Positions 16,841 through 24,780 of a DNA stretch of 64,000 bases are shown here, one piece after another. Position 1 is the stretch's first letter, and the number at the start of each line of letters is the position of its first letter. The notes beneath the pieces are model-generated. The model was not told where the DNA came from. It did not search any database and was given only the letters and a program-made list of their open reading frames with translations. The position numbers and the translations under genes are program-made. Source of the stretch: Streptomyces narbonensis (GTDB lineage: Bacteria > Actinomycetota > Actinomycetes > Streptomycetales > Streptomycetaceae); NCBI RefSeq assembly GCF_014649015.1, contig NZ_BMSF01000009.1:124001-188000 (forward strand). The letters are read 5' to 3'.

Positions 16841-18376
16841 ATGTTGTTTCCTGCGAGAATCGGCATCATCGGAGGCGGCGCCTCCGCCGTATGCCTGCTC
16901 GACGCTCTGAGCCGGCGCGACGAAATTCCCGAGTCGGTCACGGTGTTCGACCCGTCCCCGCACCTGTGGCGGGGCCGTGCCTACCAACCCGACGCGGCGA
17001 CCCTGCGGGTGAACGCCCCGCCCGAGGACATGACCGTGCGGGCCGGCGACCCGGAGCACTTCACCCGGTGGCTGGAAGCGCGGGCCGTGGTCCTGGGCCC
17101 GGGCACCGACCACGTCGATGCCCGATCGGGCATCACCTTCCCTCCCCGGGCCCTGTACGGCGACTACCTGGAGCAGTGCGCCCGCAGCGCGCTGAACCGG
17201 CTCGCCGCCCGCGGCTGCGCCATCCGCCTGGTCCGGGCCGCCGTGGTCGACCTGGCGCGCGAGGACGGCGCCCTCGTCGCGTACACCGCGGACCGCGCCG
17301 CGTACGCCCTCGACCACGCCGTGCTCTGCGTGGGCGCCGGGGAGCCGGCCGACCCGCACGGGCTCACGGGCACGCCGGGGTTCGTCGCCGATCCGTACCC
17401 GGTGGCCCGGCGGCTCGCCGGCATCGGCGAGCGGGACCGGGTCGTCGTGGTCGGCAGCGGGCTGACCGCCGTGGACGTGGTGCTGCACCTGACCGCCGCC
17501 GGACACACCGGCGAGATCCTCATGGCCTCCCGGCGCGGGGTGCTGCCGAGCGTCCGCCAGCGGCCGGTGGAGCGCCACCCGCGCCATTTCACCGCCGCGC
17601 GCTTCCGCGCGATGGCCGCACGGGGCGAGCGGCTCTCCGTCGCCGACGTGGTCGCCCTCATGGGCGCCGAACTGGCGGACGCCGGGTCGTCGCTCGACTC
17701 CGTCGCGGCCGAGATCGCGACGACAGGCACCGAGGACCCCGTCGAGCGGCTGCGACGCCAGCTCGGCCTCGTGGACGGCTCCGACCCCGGCCTGCGGCTC
17801 CTCCAGCACGCCGTCCCGGACACGGGCCCCGACGTCTGGCCGCTGCTGCCCGAGCATGAACGGACCCGGCTGCTGCGGGACCACTACCGGACCGTGATGA
17901 GTCTGTGCTGCCCCATGCCGCCGGCCAGCGCGGCGACGCTGCTCGACCGGGCGGACCGGGGCCTGCTGCGGATCGTCCGCGGCGTCGACCGGATCACCGC
18001 CCGGCCCGCCGGCGGCTTCCGTGTGGTCGGCGACGCGGGCGTCCAGGACGCCGATGTCGTCGTCAACGCCGTCAGCCCCGCCTCGCACCGCGTACCGCGC
18101 GGCGCGTCGGCGCTCGTCGACGCCCTGGCCGGCAGGGGACTCGCCGTCCGGCATCCGCGCGGCGGCGTCCACGTCGCCCGGTCGACGAGCGGGCTGCTCG
18201 CCGCCGGCGAGACCGACCGGCGGATCCACGTCCTCGGCGACCTCGCCTCCGGGTCGCTCTTCTTCACCTTCGGCGTGCCCTCCCTGGTGGACCGGGCCGT
18301 CGACATAGCGGACGCCGTCCACGCGGAGGCGGCCCGCACGCCCGTCGGGTCCGCGGACCCGGTCCGCGCCCTGTGA
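16841..18376 (+). CDS. FAD/NAD(P)-binding protein (FAD-NAD(P)-binding, PF13454-like)
   Basis: 511 residues. The N-terminal dinucleotide fold reads IGIIGGGASAVCLLDAL. An internal second fold RVVVVGSGLTAVDVVLHL (about 200-220) and the C-terminal GDLASGSLFFTFG complete the flavin/NAD(P) layout of the family often called lysine/ornithine N-monooxygenase-like or HI0933-like. Reaction unknown. The aldolase-like gene starts 81 bp downstream on the same strand and is probably co-expressed. The ATG at 16841 has only a weak ribosome site (ACGGGG). Confidence 0.8.
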   Translation: MLFPARIGIIGGGASAVCLLDALSRRDEIPESVTVFDPSPHLWRGRAYQPDAATLRVNAPPEDMTVRAGDPEHFTRWLEARAVVLGPGTDHVDARSGITFPPRALYGDYLEQCARSALNRLAARGCAIRLVRAAVVDLAREDGALVAYTADRAAYALDHAVLCVGAGEPADPHGLTGTPGFVADPYPVARRLAGIGERDRVVVVGSGLTAVDVVLHLTAAGHTGEILMASRRGVLPSVRQRPVERHPRHFTAARFRAMAARGERLSVADVVALMGAELADAGSSLDSVAAEIATTGTEDPVERLRRQLGLVDGSDPGLRLLQHAVPDTGPDVWPLLPEHERTRLLRDHYRTVMSLCCPMPPASAATLLDRADRGLLRIVRGVDRITARPAGGFRVVGDAGVQDADVVVNAVSPASHRVPRGASALVDALAGRGLAVRHPRGGVHVARSTSGLLAAGETDRRIHVLGDLASGSLFFTFGVPSLVDRAVDIADAVHAEAARTPVGSADPVRAL

Positions 18377-18457
18377 CGCGGTACGGCCCGCCGGCCCCCG
18401 CGACCCTCCCCACGCACGGCCGGACACCGGCCGCCCCACACGACGAGGAGCTCCCGC

Positions 18458-19270
18458 ATGACTGACACCGCCACGCAGGAACGGGCCGGCTACCTGGCCG
18501 ACACCCACACCGGCCTGCCCCTGCCCACCGAGCCCGTCTTCGACTCCGTCGCGGACGACCGCAGGCACCGCAAGCAGCGCCTGACCGCCGCGCTGCGACT
18601 GTTCGGCAAGTACGGGTACGGGGAGGGCGTTTCGGGACACATATCGGTGCGGGACCCCGAGGGCGACGACCTGTTCTGGGTCAACCCCTTCGGCGTCCCC
18701 TTCAGCCGGGTGAAGGTCCGCGACCTGATCCTGGTGAACTCCGAGGGCCGCGTCGTCGAAGGCCGCCACCGGCTCAACCCCAGCGCCTTCGTGATCCACT
18801 CCGCCATCCACCGCGCCCATCCGGGCGCCGTCGCCGCCGCGCACGGCCACACCCCGCACTCGCGGGCGCTCGGCGCGCTCGGCAGGCTCCTCGAACCGCT
18901 CGACCAGGAGTCCGCCGCCTTCTACGGCGACCAGGTCCTCTACAGCGACTACGAGGGCCCGTCCATCAGCCTCGCGCAGGGCGAGGACATCGCCGGCCGA
19001 CTCGGCGACAAGCGGGCGATCCTGCTGCGACACCACGGCCTGATCACCGTCGGCGGCTCGGTCGACGAGGCCGTGCACTGGTTCTTCACGTACGAGGCCG
19101 CCGCCCAGGTGCAGTTGCTGGCGTCCGCCGCCGGGGAGGTGAAGCCGATGAGCCACGAGCAGGCCGAGGCGGCCCGCGACGGCTTCGGGGACCGCCACCT
19201 CGGCTGGTTCAGCTTCCAGCTGCTCTGGGACGAGATCGTGCACGAGCAGCCGGACCTGCTCGACGAGTGA
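18458..19270 (+). CDS. Class II aldolase/adducin-family protein
   Basis: 270 residues, typical length. The adducin/aldolase fold is marked by YGEGVSGHISVRDPEGDDLFWVNP, the zinc His pair in AAHGHTPHSRALGAL, and RHHGLITVGGSVDEAVHWF. The family includes fuculose-phosphate aldolases and many proteins of unknown activity. The start follows GAGGAG. It lies downstream of the FAD-binding protein on the same strand; both may act on one small metabolite. A strong terminator follows. Confidence 0.88.
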   Translation: MTDTATQERAGYLADTHTGLPLPTEPVFDSVADDRRHRKQRLTAALRLFGKYGYGEGVSGHISVRDPEGDDLFWVNPFGVPFSRVKVRDLILVNSEGRVVEGRHRLNPSAFVIHSAIHRAHPGAVAAAHGHTPHSRALGALGRLLEPLDQESAAFYGDQVLYSDYEGPSISLAQGEDIAGRLGDKRAILLRHHGLITVGGSVDEAVHWFFTYEAAAQVQLLASAAGEVKPMSHEQAEAARDGFGDRHLGWFSFQLLWDEIVHEQPDLLDE

Positions 19271-19329
19271 CCCCGGACGGGCCGCCCGGGCCGTTGCCCC
19301 AGGGCAGGCAGCCCGGGCCGTGACCGGCG

Positions 19330-19366
19330 CGAGAGGCCGCTCCCCCGTGAGGGGAGCGGCCTCTCG
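19330..19366. terminator. Strong bidirectional terminator
   Basis: 16-bp perfect inverted repeat with a 5-nt loop (19330-19345 with 19351-19366), between the aldolase gene (ends 19270) and the convergent MFS gene (ends 19422). Confidence 0.85.
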
Positions 19367-19421
19367 TGTACCGGCGACCGGCCACCGACGACCGGTCACC
19401 GGCGTCCGCCCCGGATCCGGG

Positions 19422-21014
19422 TCAGCGCCCGGACCTGCCGGCGGACTCGGCCGTACGGCCGTCCGCCTCCTCCGCACCGCCCGAACCGGCGGAGGCAGCA
19501 GAACCCGCCTCCGGGGAGCCGGCGTTCGAGGAGTCGGCCTTCGCGGAGTCGGCCTTCGCAGTCCCGCCGGCCTTCCGCCGGGCCGCCGCCGCGGCGATCG
19601 GCACCGAGAAGGCCGAGACGGCGGCGATCAGGACGATCACCCAGATGCCCTGGTGGTACCCGCTGAGCGACTCGGCGTGCGAGGGACTCTCCTCGCCGCC
19701 CATGCGCACGGTCACCACGGCGAGCACCACCGCGGCGCCCACCTGGTAGCCGGTCTGCAGGATGCCCGCGGCGAGCCCCTGCTCGGACTCGTCGACGCCC
19801 GAGGTGGCCGCGACGTTGGCCGCGGTGAAGGCGAAGGGGAAGCCCACACCGATGAGCACCATGCTCGGCAGGATGACGAACCAGTACGAGGAGCCCTCGC
19901 CCACCCTCAGGAAGAGCAGGAAGGCGACGGTGTAGGCGAACATGCCGCCGAAGACCGGCCGGCGCAGTCCGGTACGGCCGAGCCACTTCCCCGCGCGGGG
20001 CGCGAAGATGAGGATCATGAGGCCGATCGGCAGGAAGGCGAAGGCCATCTGCAGCGGGGACCAGCCCCGGTAGGACTGGAGGTAGAGGCTGCCGATGAAC
20101 TGGTAGCTCATGTAGGTGCCGAGGATCGCCGCGGCGATGAGGCTGGCGCCCACCAGCGACTTGTTGCGGAGCAGGCCGAGCCGCAGCAGCGGCTGCGGGC
20201 TGCGGTTCTCGATCGCCACGAAGGCGGCGAGGAGCACGGCCGCGGCGGCGAGGACGCCGAGGGTGACGCCGGAGAACCAGCCCGCGGACGGGGCCTGCAC
20301 GATGCCGTACACGAGGAGCAGCATCGCGGCGGTGACCGTGATCGCGCCGGCGGCGTCGAAATGCCGCTTGGAGCCGTCGTGTGCCGGATCCTTGGGGACC
20401 AGGACGAGGGCTCCGATCAGGGCGGCGATCGCGACCGGCACGCCGAGCACGAAGGTCCAGCGCCAGCTGGCCTGGGTGAGTGCGCCGCCGACGACCACGC
20501 CGATCGAGTAGCCGATGGCGCCGCAGGCCGTGTAGATGCCGAGGGCGCGGTTGCGCTGCGGTCCCTCGGGGAAGTTCCCGACGACGATCGAGAGGGCGGA
20601 GGGGGCGGTCAGCGCGGCACCGATGCCCATCACGAGCCGGCCGACGATGACCAGGAGGCCGCTGTTGGCGAGACCGCCGAGGAGGGAGCCTGCCGCGAGG
20701 ACGGTGAGGCCGACGAGGAACACCCGCCGCCTGCCGAGGAGGTCGGACATCCGGCCGCCGAGCAGGAGGAAGCCGCCGAAGCCGAGGACGTATGCGCTCA
20801 CCACCCACTGGGCGGCGGACGTGCTCATGCCGAACTCGTCCTTGATCTGGGGGGTGGCGATGCCGACCATGATGTTGTCGAGCGCGTCGAGGGAGAACGC
20901 CCCGCACACCACCACGAGCATCAGCCATTCCCGCAGGCCCCAGCGCACGCGGGGTTCGGGGTCGCTCGTACCGGGTAACGCGCCGCCCGCCGTGGCGTCG
21001 TCCGCGATAGTCAT
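19422..21014 (-). CDS. MFS drug exporter, DHA2 (14-helix) type
   Basis: 530 residues with about 14 membrane helices. Family motifs include LDNIMVGIATPQIKDEFGMSTSAAQWVVSAY (split by helix 2), GGRMSDLLGRRR (loop 2-3, motif A) and the motif C helix GAIGYSIGVVVGGALTQ. The last 45 residues are a low-complexity Ala/Gly/Ser/Glu tail (AKADSAKADSSNAGSPEAGS). It probably uses the proton gradient to expel a toxic or self-made compound. It is divergent from a TetR gene and preceded by a TTGACG-17-TAGCCT promoter whose start region is covered by the palindrome at 21117-21140. Confidence 0.9.
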   Translation of the reverse strand: MTIADDATAGGALPGTSDPEPRVRWGLREWLMLVVVCGAFSLDALDNIMVGIATPQIKDEFGMSTSAAQWVVSAYVLGFGGFLLLGGRMSDLLGRRRVFLVGLTVLAAGSLLGGLANSGLLVIVGRLVMGIGAALTAPSALSIVVGNFPEGPQRNRALGIYTACGAIGYSIGVVVGGALTQASWRWTFVLGVPVAIAALIGALVLVPKDPAHDGSKRHFDAAGAITVTAAMLLLVYGIVQAPSAGWFSGVTLGVLAAAAVLLAAFVAIENRSPQPLLRLGLLRNKSLVGASLIAAAILGTYMSYQFIGSLYLQSYRGWSPLQMAFAFLPIGLMILIFAPRAGKWLGRTGLRRPVFGGMFAYTVAFLLFLRVGEGSSYWFVILPSMVLIGVGFPFAFTAANVAATSGVDESEQGLAAGILQTGYQVGAAVVLAVVTVRMGGEESPSHAESLSGYHQGIWVIVLIAAVSAFSVPIAAAAARRKAGGTAKADSAKADSSNAGSPEAGSAASAGSGGAEEADGRTAESAGRSGR

Positions 21015-21116
21015 GAACTGGATCTCCTTGTCGGACCGACCGTAGAGTCGAAGGGAAGGACGAGGGCAGGACGGAGTGACCGCCGGTTTCCCCGTGGGGG
21101 GCAGCGGACGACACCA

Positions 21117-21140
21117 CTTCTGTACTAACCTCTACAGAAG
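21117..21140. promoter_or_regulatory. TetR operator, CTTCTGTA-N8-TACAGAAG
   Basis: Perfect 8-bp arms with an 8-bp spacer in the MFS-tetR divergent region. It directly follows the -10 of the MFS promoter, so a bound repressor would block the exporter and probably its own gene. Confidence 0.85.
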
Positions 21141-21169
21141 AGGCTATCGACCGGCTGATCGGCCGTCAA
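21141..21169 (-). promoter_or_regulatory. Promoter of the MFS exporter
   Basis: On the minus strand TTGACG (21169-21164), 17-bp spacer, TAGCCT (21146-21141), a near-consensus housekeeping-type promoter. Transcription would start inside the palindrome. Confidence 0.7.
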
Positions 21170-21178
21170 GGAGGACAT

Positions 21179-21796
21179 GTGGCCCGCACCGGACGCCCCC
21201 GCAGCTTCGACCGGGACGCCGCACTGCACACGGCGATGCTCGTCTTCTGGGAACGCGGTTACGCCACCACGTCGACGACCGACCTGAGCGCCGCGATGGG
21301 CATCAACCCGCCCAGCCTGTACGCCGCCTTCAAGAACAAGGAGCAGTTGTTCCGGGAGGCCATCGAGCTCTACGAGCGCACCGAGGCGGAGTCCTCGCGC
21401 CGCGCCATGGACGAGGCGCCGACGGTTCGCGAAGCCGTCGCCGCGCTCCTGCACGGGAGCGTCGACCGCTTCACCGCCGCCGACCGGCCGCGCGGCTGCA
21501 TGATCGTGCACGCCGCGAGCAGCTGCACCACGGACCACGAATCCGTACGGGACTTCGCGCTGCGCTGCCGGGCCCGGACCAAGTCCACCCTCAAGGCCCG
21601 GCTGGACGCCGCCGTGGCGGGCGGGGAGCTCGCCGAGGACACGGACACGGACCGCATCGCCGCCTTCTACACCACGTTCCTCAACGGCCTCTCGCTGCAG
21701 GCGCGGGACGGGGCCGAACGCGCCCAGCTCCACGAGCTGGTGGACATGGCGATGTCCGTGTGGAGCCCCCGTACCGGTCCGCTGGTCGCCGCGTGA
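21179..21796 (+). CDS. TetR-family repressor
   Basis: 205 residues. The N-terminal helix-turn-helix is GYATTSTTDLSAAMGINPPSLYAAFKNKEQLF (read in pieces: TTDLSAAMGI then SLYAAFKNK). The C-terminal ligand domain has CMIVHAASSC, as in the AcrR/YxaF-like groups. GTG 21179 follows AAGGAGG at good spacing. It is divergent from an MFS exporter and very likely represses it by binding the palindrome at 21117-21140, being released by the exported compound. Confidence 0.92.
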   Translation: MARTGRPRSFDRDAALHTAMLVFWERGYATTSTTDLSAAMGINPPSLYAAFKNKEQLFREAIELYERTEAESSRRAMDEAPTVREAVAALLHGSVDRFTAADRPRGCMIVHAASSCTTDHESVRDFALRCRARTKSTLKARLDAAVAGGELAEDTDTDRIAAFYTTFLNGLSLQARDGAERAQLHELVDMAMSVWSPRTGPLVAA

Positions 21797-21824
21797 CGTA
21801 GGGCGTGCGGAGACGAGTCGAAAG

Positions 21825-21895
21825 ACGGCCGGGCCGTGCCGCCCGGGCCCGCTCCCCCACGAGGGGTGCGGTTCCCGGCGGCACGGCCCGGCCGT
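21825..21895. terminator. Bidirectional terminator, 19-bp stem
   Basis: Perfect 19-bp arms (21825-21843 and 21877-21895) with a structured loop, between tetR (ends 21796) and the convergent StyA-like gene (ends 21936). Confidence 0.82.
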
Positions 21896-21935
21896 GCGCG
21901 CTTTCCGGCTTTCCTTCCGCGACTGACCGTCCCCC

Positions 21936-23159
21936 TCAGTACGTGCCCTCCGTGATCCTTTCGAGCCAGGCCCGGGTCGCGTCCGGCGTCCTGACGGCCT
22001 CCCACATGTCGGCCGGGTGATTGAAGTTGGCGACGAACGCGTCGGCGACGCGCTGGTCGGCCGTGGCGTTCACGAAGATCCCGCCCAGGTGCTCGACCGG
22101 GGGCGCGACGTTCAGGTTCGACCAGGCGACGACCGGTTCGGCGATCCGCCACAGCCGCTCGGCCGCCCGCTCGACGAACGCCTCGTCGAACGGTCCGCCG
22201 GCGACGATGAGTTCGGCGATCTCGAAGGCGATGCGCGAGCCGAGGTTGGCGCCCTGCCCGGCGAGCGGGTCGTTGACGATCCAGGCGTCCCCGAGGGCCA
22301 GCGCGAACCTGCCCGAGTCGAGCGCGGCCCAGCCGCGGCGCACCACCGGGGTGAGGCCGCCCTGGATCACGTCGCCGGGGCGGCGGATCCCGAACTCACG
22401 GTCGGAGATGCGCTCGCGCAGGTCCGGCGCGTACTCGGCGACGAGCGACAGGAGGGTCTTCTCGAAGCCGGCGGGGTCCTCCGCGTGGTCGTAGGAGGCG
22501 AGCTGCTCCAGGGCGCCGCCCGGCAGGCCCTCCACGACGATGCCGTGCACAGGTCCTTCGTCGGTCAGGATGCGGGTGGAGAAGATCTCGCCCGCCTCGG
22601 AGACCTGGAAGTGGATGTGGCCCGGGTCGACGGGCGCGATGCCGTGGAAGAGGCCGGCGGTCAGGACGCGCTGGGGCGCCGTGTACGGCGAGCGCTCCGG
22701 ATCGCGCGGGAACAGACCGGTGGTGGCGGCCCGTCCGCCGGCCACCACGACCAGGTCGTGGTCGCGGGAGATCCGCTCGATCTCGGCGGCGTCGGGCCGC
22801 AGCACGACCACCCGGCCGCCCCGCTCCAGGTAGTCGGCGGTGAGCGTGGGCAGGTAGAGGCGCAGGTCGACGCCACTCGCGGGGGCGTCGAGGCGGCCGA
22901 GGAATCCGATCCCGGCCCCGCGCGCCACGAGGCGGACGCCGAGGGTGTCGTTGTCCCCGCCCTCCCAGTGCGAGACGCCCAGTTCGCGCTCCCGGTCGAG
23001 GGTCCGGCCGAACCGGACGGGGAGGCTCAGCGGGCGCCCCGCCGCGAGCTCCTCGGTGCTGCGCTCGGCGTAGACCGTCGTGGTCACCCCGGCCTGCTGG
23101 AGTCGCAGGGCGAGGTGCAGGCCCGAGATGCCTGCGCCGACGATGGCGATGTCTGACAT
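21936..23159 (-). CDS. StyA-like FAD-dependent monooxygenase (styrene/indole monooxygenase family)
   Basis: 407 residues. The FAD fold starts IAIVGAGISGLHLALRLQQAG. The middle holds the substrate-domain strands of styrene monooxygenases (GDNDTLGVRL, HIHFQVSEAGEIFSTR), and the second FAD motif is ALGDAWIVNDPLAGQGANLGSR. Enzymes of this class are group E two-component epoxidases that need reduced FAD from a separate reductase; two reductase genes lie in the same operon. The substrate is likely an aryl alkene or indole ring. It is the last gene of the seven-gene operon. Start ATG 23159 follows AAGGAGCACC. Confidence 0.85.
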   Translation of the reverse strand: MSDIAIVGAGISGLHLALRLQQAGVTTTVYAERSTEELAAGRPLSLPVRFGRTLDRERELGVSHWEGGDNDTLGVRLVARGAGIGFLGRLDAPASGVDLRLYLPTLTADYLERGGRVVVLRPDAAEIERISRDHDLVVVAGGRAATTGLFPRDPERSPYTAPQRVLTAGLFHGIAPVDPGHIHFQVSEAGEIFSTRILTDEGPVHGIVVEGLPGGALEQLASYDHAEDPAGFEKTLLSLVAEYAPDLRERISDREFGIRRPGDVIQGGLTPVVRRGWAALDSGRFALALGDAWIVNDPLAGQGANLGSRIAFEIAELIVAGGPFDEAFVERAAERLWRIAEPVVAWSNLNVAPPVEHLGGIFVNATADQRVADAFVANFNHPADMWEAVRTPDATRAWLERITEGTY

Positions 23160-23233
23160 GGTGCTCCTTGCTCCTTCTGGGGACGGGCTCCAGGGGGTGT
23201 CCTGCTGATCGGGAAGACACCTCCCAGGGGGTG

Positions 23234-24217
23234 TCAGGCGAACTGCGGGAGGACGTGCTCGGAGAACAGTTCGAGGGAGCGGCGGGCCCGGTCGGCGGGC
23301 AGGCCCGGGGCGCGGCCGAAGAAGATGACGCGCTCGACGTCGCCGAGCGGCTTGATCCGGTCGCGGATCCCCTCGGCGACCACGTCCGGCGGGCCCACCA
23401 GGAACAGTTCGCGCGGCAGGTCGTCCACGGACGGCAGCCCGGGGTTGCCGAACCACTCCTGGAACTTGTTCAGCAGGTACCAGTAGTGCTCCCGGATCTC
23501 CTGCCAGCCCTCCTCGGCGTCCTCGCACACGTACACGCCGGGGGTGACGATGGCCGTCAGGCCGAAGGCGGCCGGGTCGTGTCCGTGCTCGGCGAGGGTG
23601 CGCCGGTACAGGTCGAGGATCTCCGGCGGGGTGCCGAGGTCGGGCAGGAAGCGCAGCCCGTGGCGGCCGGCCCGCCGGGCCGCGGCCTCGCTGCCGCCGC
23701 CGATCCACACGGACGGCGGGCTCTGCGGGACGGGGGTGACGGTCACGTCGTCGAGGGCGAAGTGCTTCCCTGCGTACGAGAAGGGCTCGCCGGTCCAGGC
23801 TCGGCGGAGGATCTCCACGGTCTCCTCGGTACGGGCGCCCCGCCTGGCCCGGTCGAAGCCGAGGGCTTCGAACTCCTTCTCCCGGTAGCCCGGAGCGATG
23901 CCGAGCTCCAGCCGGCCGCCGGAGAGCAGGTCGGTGACGGCCGCGTCCTCGGCGAGCCGCAGCGGATGGGTGAGACCGGCGAGGACCATGGCGGTGCCGA
24001 GGCGGACGCGGCTGGTGCGGGCCGCGATGGCGGCGAGCGCGGGGAACAGGGACGGCAGGTAGCCGTCGTCGGTGAGGTGGTGCTCGGACAGCCAGACGGA
24101 CTCGAACCCGAGCGTCTCGGCGTCGGTGGCGAGCGACAGCGTCTCCTCGTAGACATCGGTCCAGGGCCGCCGCCATCCGGCCGGGTTGCGGAAGTCGAGC
24201 CAGATGCCGAATTTCAC
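23234..24217 (-). CDS. Luciferase-like (LLM) flavin-dependent oxidoreductase
   Basis: 327 residues, a bacterial-luciferase-type barrel. Recognisable pieces are FESVWLSEHHLTDDGYLPSLF, RVRLGTAMVLAGLTHPLRLAEDAAVTDLLSGGRLELGIAPGYR (in parts) and VWIGGGSEAAARRAGRHG. It probably uses FMNH2 or F420 and oxygen on an unknown substrate. It sits 70 bp after flavin reductase 1 and 74 bp before the StyA-like gene. A small inverted repeat (23216-23235) lies just past its 3' end. Confidence 0.85.
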   Translation of the reverse strand: MKFGIWLDFRNPAGWRRPWTDVYEETLSLATDAETLGFESVWLSEHHLTDDGYLPSLFPALAAIAARTSRVRLGTAMVLAGLTHPLRLAEDAAVTDLLSGGRLELGIAPGYREKEFEALGFDRARRGARTEETVEILRRAWTGEPFSYAGKHFALDDVTVTPVPQSPPSVWIGGGSEAAARRAGRHGLRFLPDLGTPPEILDLYRRTLAEHGHDPAAFGLTAIVTPGVYVCEDAEEGWQEIREHYWYLLNKFQEWFGNPGLPSVDDLPRELFLVGPPDVVAEGIRDRIKPLGDVERVIFFGRAPGLPADRARRSLELFSEHVLPQFA

Positions 24218-24287
24218 TGTGTCTCCTGGGAGTTCGGGGTGGATGCGGTCGGGCGGGTGGGACGGCCCACGGGAGCGGCGGCTCGGC

Positions 24288-24779
24288 TCAGGCTTCGGAG
24301 AGCGCGCGCGGGCCGCCGTTGACGAACACGAGCGGCGGCCGCCGGTACCGGCCGCCGGTGGCCAGTACCTCCCCGATCAGCACCGTGTGGTCGCCGGTGT
24401 CGTGGCGGTCGTAGAGGTTGCACTCGAGCCAGCCGGGGGCGTCGAGGACCAGCGCCCCGGTGCGCTCGCCGGGTGTGGCCGTGCAGGTGAGCAGGGCCCT
24501 GGCCCGGGTGTCCCGGTCGCCGTCCAGGGCCTCGGCCGTGTCGAGGCCGGCGACGTCGAGGATCGACACCGCCCAGACCTTGGCCGCGAGTAGGGTCGCG
24601 AGGACCTCGGAGTCGCGCGGGACCGCGAGGGAGACGAGCGGTGGGTCGAGGGAGACGGAGGTGAAGGAGCGGACGGCGACCGCATCGTGGCGCCGCCGGT
24701 CCCCCTCCTCCTCGTACGTGGTCACGACGCAGATGCCGGTGGCAAAAGTGCGCATGGTCGCGGTCAGGTCCAGGGACAT
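24288..24779 (-). CDS. Flavin reductase (HpaC/FRP-type)
   Basis: 163 residues, full length for the flavin-reductase-like split barrel: MRTFATGICVVTTYEE at the start, AVRSFTSVSLDPPLVSLAV (flavin site), and a C-terminal TVLIGEVLATGGRYRRPPLVF. It supplies reduced flavin to the oxygenases of the operon. Its ATG is 1 bp from the stop of the ligase gene, indicating tight coupling. Confidence 0.9.
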   Translation of the reverse strand: MSLDLTATMRTFATGICVVTTYEEEGDRRRHDAVAVRSFTSVSLDPPLVSLAVPRDSEVLATLLAAKVWAVSILDVAGLDTAEALDGDRDTRARALLTCTATPGERTGALVLDAPGWLECNLYDRHDTGDHTVLIGEVLATGGRYRRPPLVFVNGGPRALSEA

Positions 24780-24780
24780 G

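Noticed and set aside
15503..19477. 1324-codon open frame on the minus strand, antisense to the AraC, FAD-binding and aldolase genes
   Set aside because: Composition is that of an antisense frame in GC-rich DNA (long Gly/Ala/Arg/Val stretches, no domain), and it covers three genes with clear families on the other strand.
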